The position numbers and the translations under genes were made by a program. Of a stretch of DNA of 64,000 nt, positions 58,732-64,000 are shown piece by piece (position 1 is the first letter of the stretch; every line of letters begins with the position of its first letter). Where the stretch lies: NCBI GenBank assembly GCA_026393835.1, contig JAPKZK010000040.1, forward strand, positions 17,484-81,483, read 5' to 3'. The DNA is from Candidatus Aminicenantota bacterium. Lineage in GTDB: Bacteria; Acidobacteriota; Aminicenantia; UBA2199. The notes beneath the pieces are model-generated. The model was not told the DNA's origin. It saw nothing but the letters and a program-made list of their open reading frames with translations, and did no database searches.

Positions 58732-61206
58732 TTAAAGGATATTTGCCGTATAGTCTTCTACTTCGCCGTAGGAGAATGTACCGCATGAAGACGGCGTACT
58801 GCCGTACTTCATGGTTACCCTCATACGGGTATTGCCGGTTGGGGCGGAAGAGGACACGGTAAAGCTACCGGTGACGGCTGAAGTGCCGGATTTGCTGAAG
58901 ACGCTTTCACCGCTGTCGGTAAAATCCCCGTCCTTGTTGTAGTCGATCCATACCACCCAGTATTCGCTGTAAGCCGAACCGGAAAAAGCGGGGGTCAATG
59001 TAACACTCTGAGAAGCCCCCCGGGTATAATTGGTGACTATCGATGTGTAATCGGAGTAAGCGGAAGCGCCGGAAGATTTATCCAGTGCACCGATGCGCAC
59101 ACGCCCGATCCATTCGTCTGCCTGGCTGCCGCCGGAAGAGGTGCAATAAGTGACGCCCACGCCGCCGATATTGGCGGTATAATCTTCCACTTCACCATAG
59201 CTAAAAGTTTCACAGGAAGTCGGAGCGCTGCCGTACTTCATGGATACCCTCATGCGGGTATTCCCATTGGTGGCCACGGAAGGAATAGTGAAACTGCCGG
59301 AGCGCATCGTCGTTCCGGAACCGCTGTAAACCTGTTCATTGGAATCGAGAAAATCGCTGTCCCTGTTAAAGTCGATCCAGACCTTCCAATATTCGGTATA
59401 AGAAGAGCCCGAAAAACCCGGGACTAACTCAAAAGTTACCGACTGGCCCACCGATGGCAGATTGGCTGTCAGAGAAGTGAAATCGGTATAAGCGGAGGCG
59501 CCGGAAGAATTGTTTAACGTTGTCCCTACTTTAACCCGGGCGATCCATTCGTTGGACGGACCACCACTCTGGGAAGTGCAATATGAACCTGCCGTGACGG
59601 TAATATAATTGGTTTTAGTCAGGGTGTTGTTGCCATAAGCATTGGTTGCGGTTAAAGTCACATTATATGTTCCTGCCGTATTATAGGTAACCGTCGGATT
59701 TTTAACCGCGCTGGTGGCGGGGGCGCCGCCGGCAAAGGTCCAGGACCATGATGTGGGGGTGTTGGTGGATTGATCCGTAAAAGCCACGCTGCCGCCCACT
59801 GCTACACTGGTGGGACTGCCGGTAAATGCGGCCGCCGGGGGCTGGGGCGCCCCGGTCACGGTGATATAACCGGTCTTGGTTTCAGTGCCGGAGCCGGTAG
59901 CGTTGGCGGCTGTCAAAGATACGGTGTATGTCCCGGCCGTCGTATAGGTGTGGGAAGGGTTCTTGAGGGTGGAGGTCCCGCCGTCGCCAAAAGTCCATGA
60001 CCATGATGTGGCGTCCGTGGATAGATCGGTGAAACTAACATTCAACGGCGCGGTCCCGGAGGTAGGGGCGCCGCTGAAATTAGCGATTATCGCACCGCCG
60101 CCGCTCTCTTCAAAATAAAAAGTACCGGGCAGGCCGGCCGCGTTTCGTTCATCGGGCCCCTGCGTAACGGCCCCATTGGCGGTGACGGTATAGTAACTCA
60201 CACCGTCAGTGGCGATTACAAAATCACCAACGCAGTAACCGGCGTAACTTATTGTACCTCCGCCCGGGTTTCCTTCTTCGGTTTGAAGCACAAGGGCCGG
60301 GGGCGCAGTGATGCAGGCGGATTGCGCTAAAAATACGTGTTCCACTACATCAATGCGGGGATGATACCACCCGCTGGACTGGCCGGCGCCGACGGAAATA
60401 CAGGCCACCTGGGGCGAAAGGTTGTTCATATAATCCGAGTTCCCGCTGCTTTCGCTGCCGTGATGGCCGATATGCGCGACTTCCACTCCATAAGAAGAGA
60501 GCAGGGGGTATGCGCCGCCCGGCATAATGGCGTTAACCAATGGGGTTTCGATATTCACCTGGGTAGTAGACCTACCGGTGCAGGCGCCGTCATCGGATCC
60601 TCCACCCAGGTCCCCTGTCGTGATGAATTCAAAATTGCCATATTTAACAAGAAGAACGACGGACCGGTCGTTTTCATTGGCCTGCCCGCCGGAAATAGCG
60701 CCAACCCCGATCACTGAACCATTGGCCGCAACGCACCGCGCGGTGGCGCCGCTTCCCAGGTTTATCACCTGTCCCAATGTAATCGACGTAACGCCCCCGG
60801 CTGTGGTGCCGGATGCGGCAGTGTGGAAAGCGGTCACATAGGTGTTGGTTTTATTGCTGCCGTTGTCATACACATGGAGCGCGTCATAACCGTAGTTCAT
60901 CACTTCCGTCAACCCTTCAAAATGGTCCGTATCCAGGTGAGAAGTAATGATATAGTCCAGCGCCTGCGCCGTGGTGATTCCCTGCGATTGGAGATACGGC
61001 GCAACTTCAGCGGTTCCTTTTCCCGTGGTTCCGCCATCGAACAAAATGGTGGTGCCATCGGGACCTTTGATCAAAATACTTTGACCTTGCTCGACATTGA
61101 TGTAATGAATTTCAAGATCCTGGGCCCATAAAGCCCCGGAAAACCCTAAGAAAAACATTCCCATCAATACAACTAAAAAAACTTTCTTGACATTTAAACG
61201 ATTCAT
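58732..61206 (-). CDS. Secreted ComEC-like metallo-beta-lactamase protein with PKD and GEVED domains
   Basis: The protein has 824 residues from ATG 61206 (AGGAGG 7 nt upstream). A Sec signal lies at ~1-28 (LVVLMGMFFLGFSGALWA). The metallo-beta-lactamase fold at ~30-310 has ITSHLDTDHFEGL (HxDxDH), GDLGGG and HIGHHGSESSGNSDYM, as in ComEC C-terminal domains. Two PKD domains (~372-540) each carry SWSWTF. Two GEVED domains (~545-680, ~685-824) each end [10 protein letters not shown]. It is likely an extracellular hydrolase (phosphodiesterase or nuclease type) with adhesive tail modules. It lies downstream of the M4 peptidase with the same accessory domains. Confidence 0.87.
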   Translation of the reverse strand: MNRLNVKKVFLVVLMGMFFLGFSGALWAQDLEIHYINVEQGQSILIKGPDGTTILFDGGTTGKGTAEVAPYLQSQGITTAQALDYIITSHLDTDHFEGLTEVMNYGYDALHVYDNGSNKTNTYVTAFHTAASGTTAGGVTSITLGQVINLGSGATARCVAANGSVIGVGAISGGQANENDRSVVLLVKYGNFEFITTGDLGGGSDDGACTGRSTTQVNIETPLVNAIMPGGAYPLLSSYGVEVAHIGHHGSESSGNSDYMNNLSPQVACISVGAGQSSGWYHPRIDVVEHVFLAQSACITAPPALVLQTEEGNPGGGTISYAGYCVGDFVIATDGVSYYTVTANGAVTQGPDERNAAGLPGTFYFEESGGGAIIANFSGAPTSGTAPLNVSFTDLSTDATSWSWTFGDGGTSTLKNPSHTYTTAGTYTVSLTAANATGSGTETKTGYITVTGAPQPPAAAFTGSPTSVAVGGSVAFTDQSTNTPTSWSWTFAGGAPATSAVKNPTVTYNTAGTYNVTLTATNAYGNNTLTKTNYITVTAGSYCTSQSGGPSNEWIARVKVGTTLNNSSGASAYTDFTSLTANLPSVGQSVTFELVPGFSGSSYTEYWKVWIDFNRDSDFLDSNEQVYSGSGTTMRSGSFTIPSVATNGNTRMRVSMKYGSAPTSCETFSYGEVEDYTANIGGVGVTYCTSSGGSQADEWIGRVRIGALDKSSGASAYSDYTSIVTNYTRGASQSVTLTPAFSGSAYSEYWVVWIDYNKDGDFTDSGESVFSKSGTSAVTGSFTVSSSAPTGNTRMRVTMKYGSTPSSCGTFSYGEVEDYTANIL

Positions 61207-61209
61207 CAA

Positions 61210-61380
61210 ATCCTCCTATTTTATCGAAAAGGCGGATGAGGCCTTTTCGAGTCCTTTTATTTTTTAATTTTTTTGCTGTACAATTTTGCCTGCTATTAAA
61301 AAAGCCACAAAGGCACGAAGGCACAAAGGTTCACCAAGGGGTTTATTATAAAAAAATTCTTGGCGCCTTGGGGGAAAGAA
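61210..61380. other. Intergenic region with dispersed words
   Basis: Contains AAAAGCCACAAAGGCACGAAGGCACAAAGG-type words (61300-61330) and GGCGCCTTGGGGG (61354-61366), the reverse complement of the CCGCCAAGGCGCC word near 15972. No gene is seen. Confidence 0.5.
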
Positions 61381-61410
61381 AAAGGCCGGGATAGGTATCC
61401 CGGCCTTTTG
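61381..61410 (-). terminator. Rho-independent terminator of the M4 peptidase gene
   Basis: AAAAGGCCGGGATA and its complement form a 13-bp stem with a minimal loop, followed on the minus strand by TTTTTC. It is ~45 bp after the stop at 61456. Confidence 0.8.
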
Positions 61411-61455
61411 TGTTAGTGAGAACGTATTCTATTTATACGTTCGATTATTAAATGG

Positions 61456-64000
<2,545 letters not shown>

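Noticed and set aside
58273..58862. Five overlapping frames at array C as genes
   Set aside because: All depend on the repeat. One begins inside the coding end of the MBL/GEVED gene on the same strand. None has an SD.

Overview
The window looks like one contig of an uncultured Gram-negative-type bacterium. It has many lipoprotein or Sec signals, PKD/GEVED secreted proteins, hybrid sensor systems, AAA-PD-(D/E)XK proteins and toxin-antitoxin pairs. The gene mix (FGE-fold fusions, AAA/nuclease proteins, WD40 lipoproteins, long PAS kinases, many dispersed intergenic repeats) resembles Acidobacteriota / 'Candidatus Aminicenantes'. That placement is an inference from style, because there is no rRNA, tRNA or ribosomal gene here to anchor it.

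Layout. 1-5.2 kb: a cell-envelope operon on the minus strand with an FHA-like protein and a very large FHA-SEDS (FtsW/RodA-type) protein that runs off the left edge and carries in-frame repeat insertions. 5.3-9.0 kb: yafQ/dinJ-type and hicB (with a broken hicA) toxin-antitoxin remnants, a decayed ORF and an AAA/DUF4143 ATPase. 9.3-16 kb: an AAA-nuclease protein, a GNAT enzyme, a CsgG-like multi-domain secreted protein, and a three-gene ECF sigma / anti-sigma operon. 16-17.3 kb: a DUF1016 nuclease-like gene behind a 27-codon leader ORF. 17.8-24.4 kb: two signalling clusters, namely a PAS-kinase/receiver/membrane-protein trio and a TPR-kinase/receiver pair. 24.5-25.9 kb: two arrays of 21-bp tandem repeats. 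26-33.9 kb: a second AAA-nuclease protein, DUF374 acyltransferase, an NtrC-type regulator, a phosphoesterase and a WD40 lipoprotein. 34-41.4 kb: an Rpn-like protein, a decayed gene, a TIR-like/DUF2188 pair, topB and a HEAT-repeat protein with a receiver-like end.

41.4-48.2 kb holds the most unusual cassette. It encodes a helical protein, a SIR2-FGE-fold fusion, a MoaA-like radical SAM enzyme, a B12-type radical SAM enzyme and an expanded nucleoside-diphosphate-kinase-like protein. Most are tightly packed, and the DNA is visibly more AT-rich than its left flank. I know of no described system with this composition. A role in conflict/defence or in making a modified nucleotide is inference only.

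49-52.6 kb is a mobile or decayed segment (mazEF, an IS256-type transposase, remnants) bounded by two copies of a ~90-bp repeat. 52.7-56.8 kb is a second, paralogous PAS-kinase/receiver/membrane trio. 58.4-58.7 kb is a third 21-bp array. The window closes with two secreted enzymes sharing PKD and GEVED modules: a ComEC-like metallo-beta-lactamase protein and an M4 (thermolysin-type) peptidase cut by the right edge.

Several promoters read directly from the sequence place the start codon 6-10 nt after the -10 box with no Shine-Dalgarno. This suggests frequent leaderless mRNAs for accessory genes, while kinase and housekeeping genes have strong AGGAGG-type sites.
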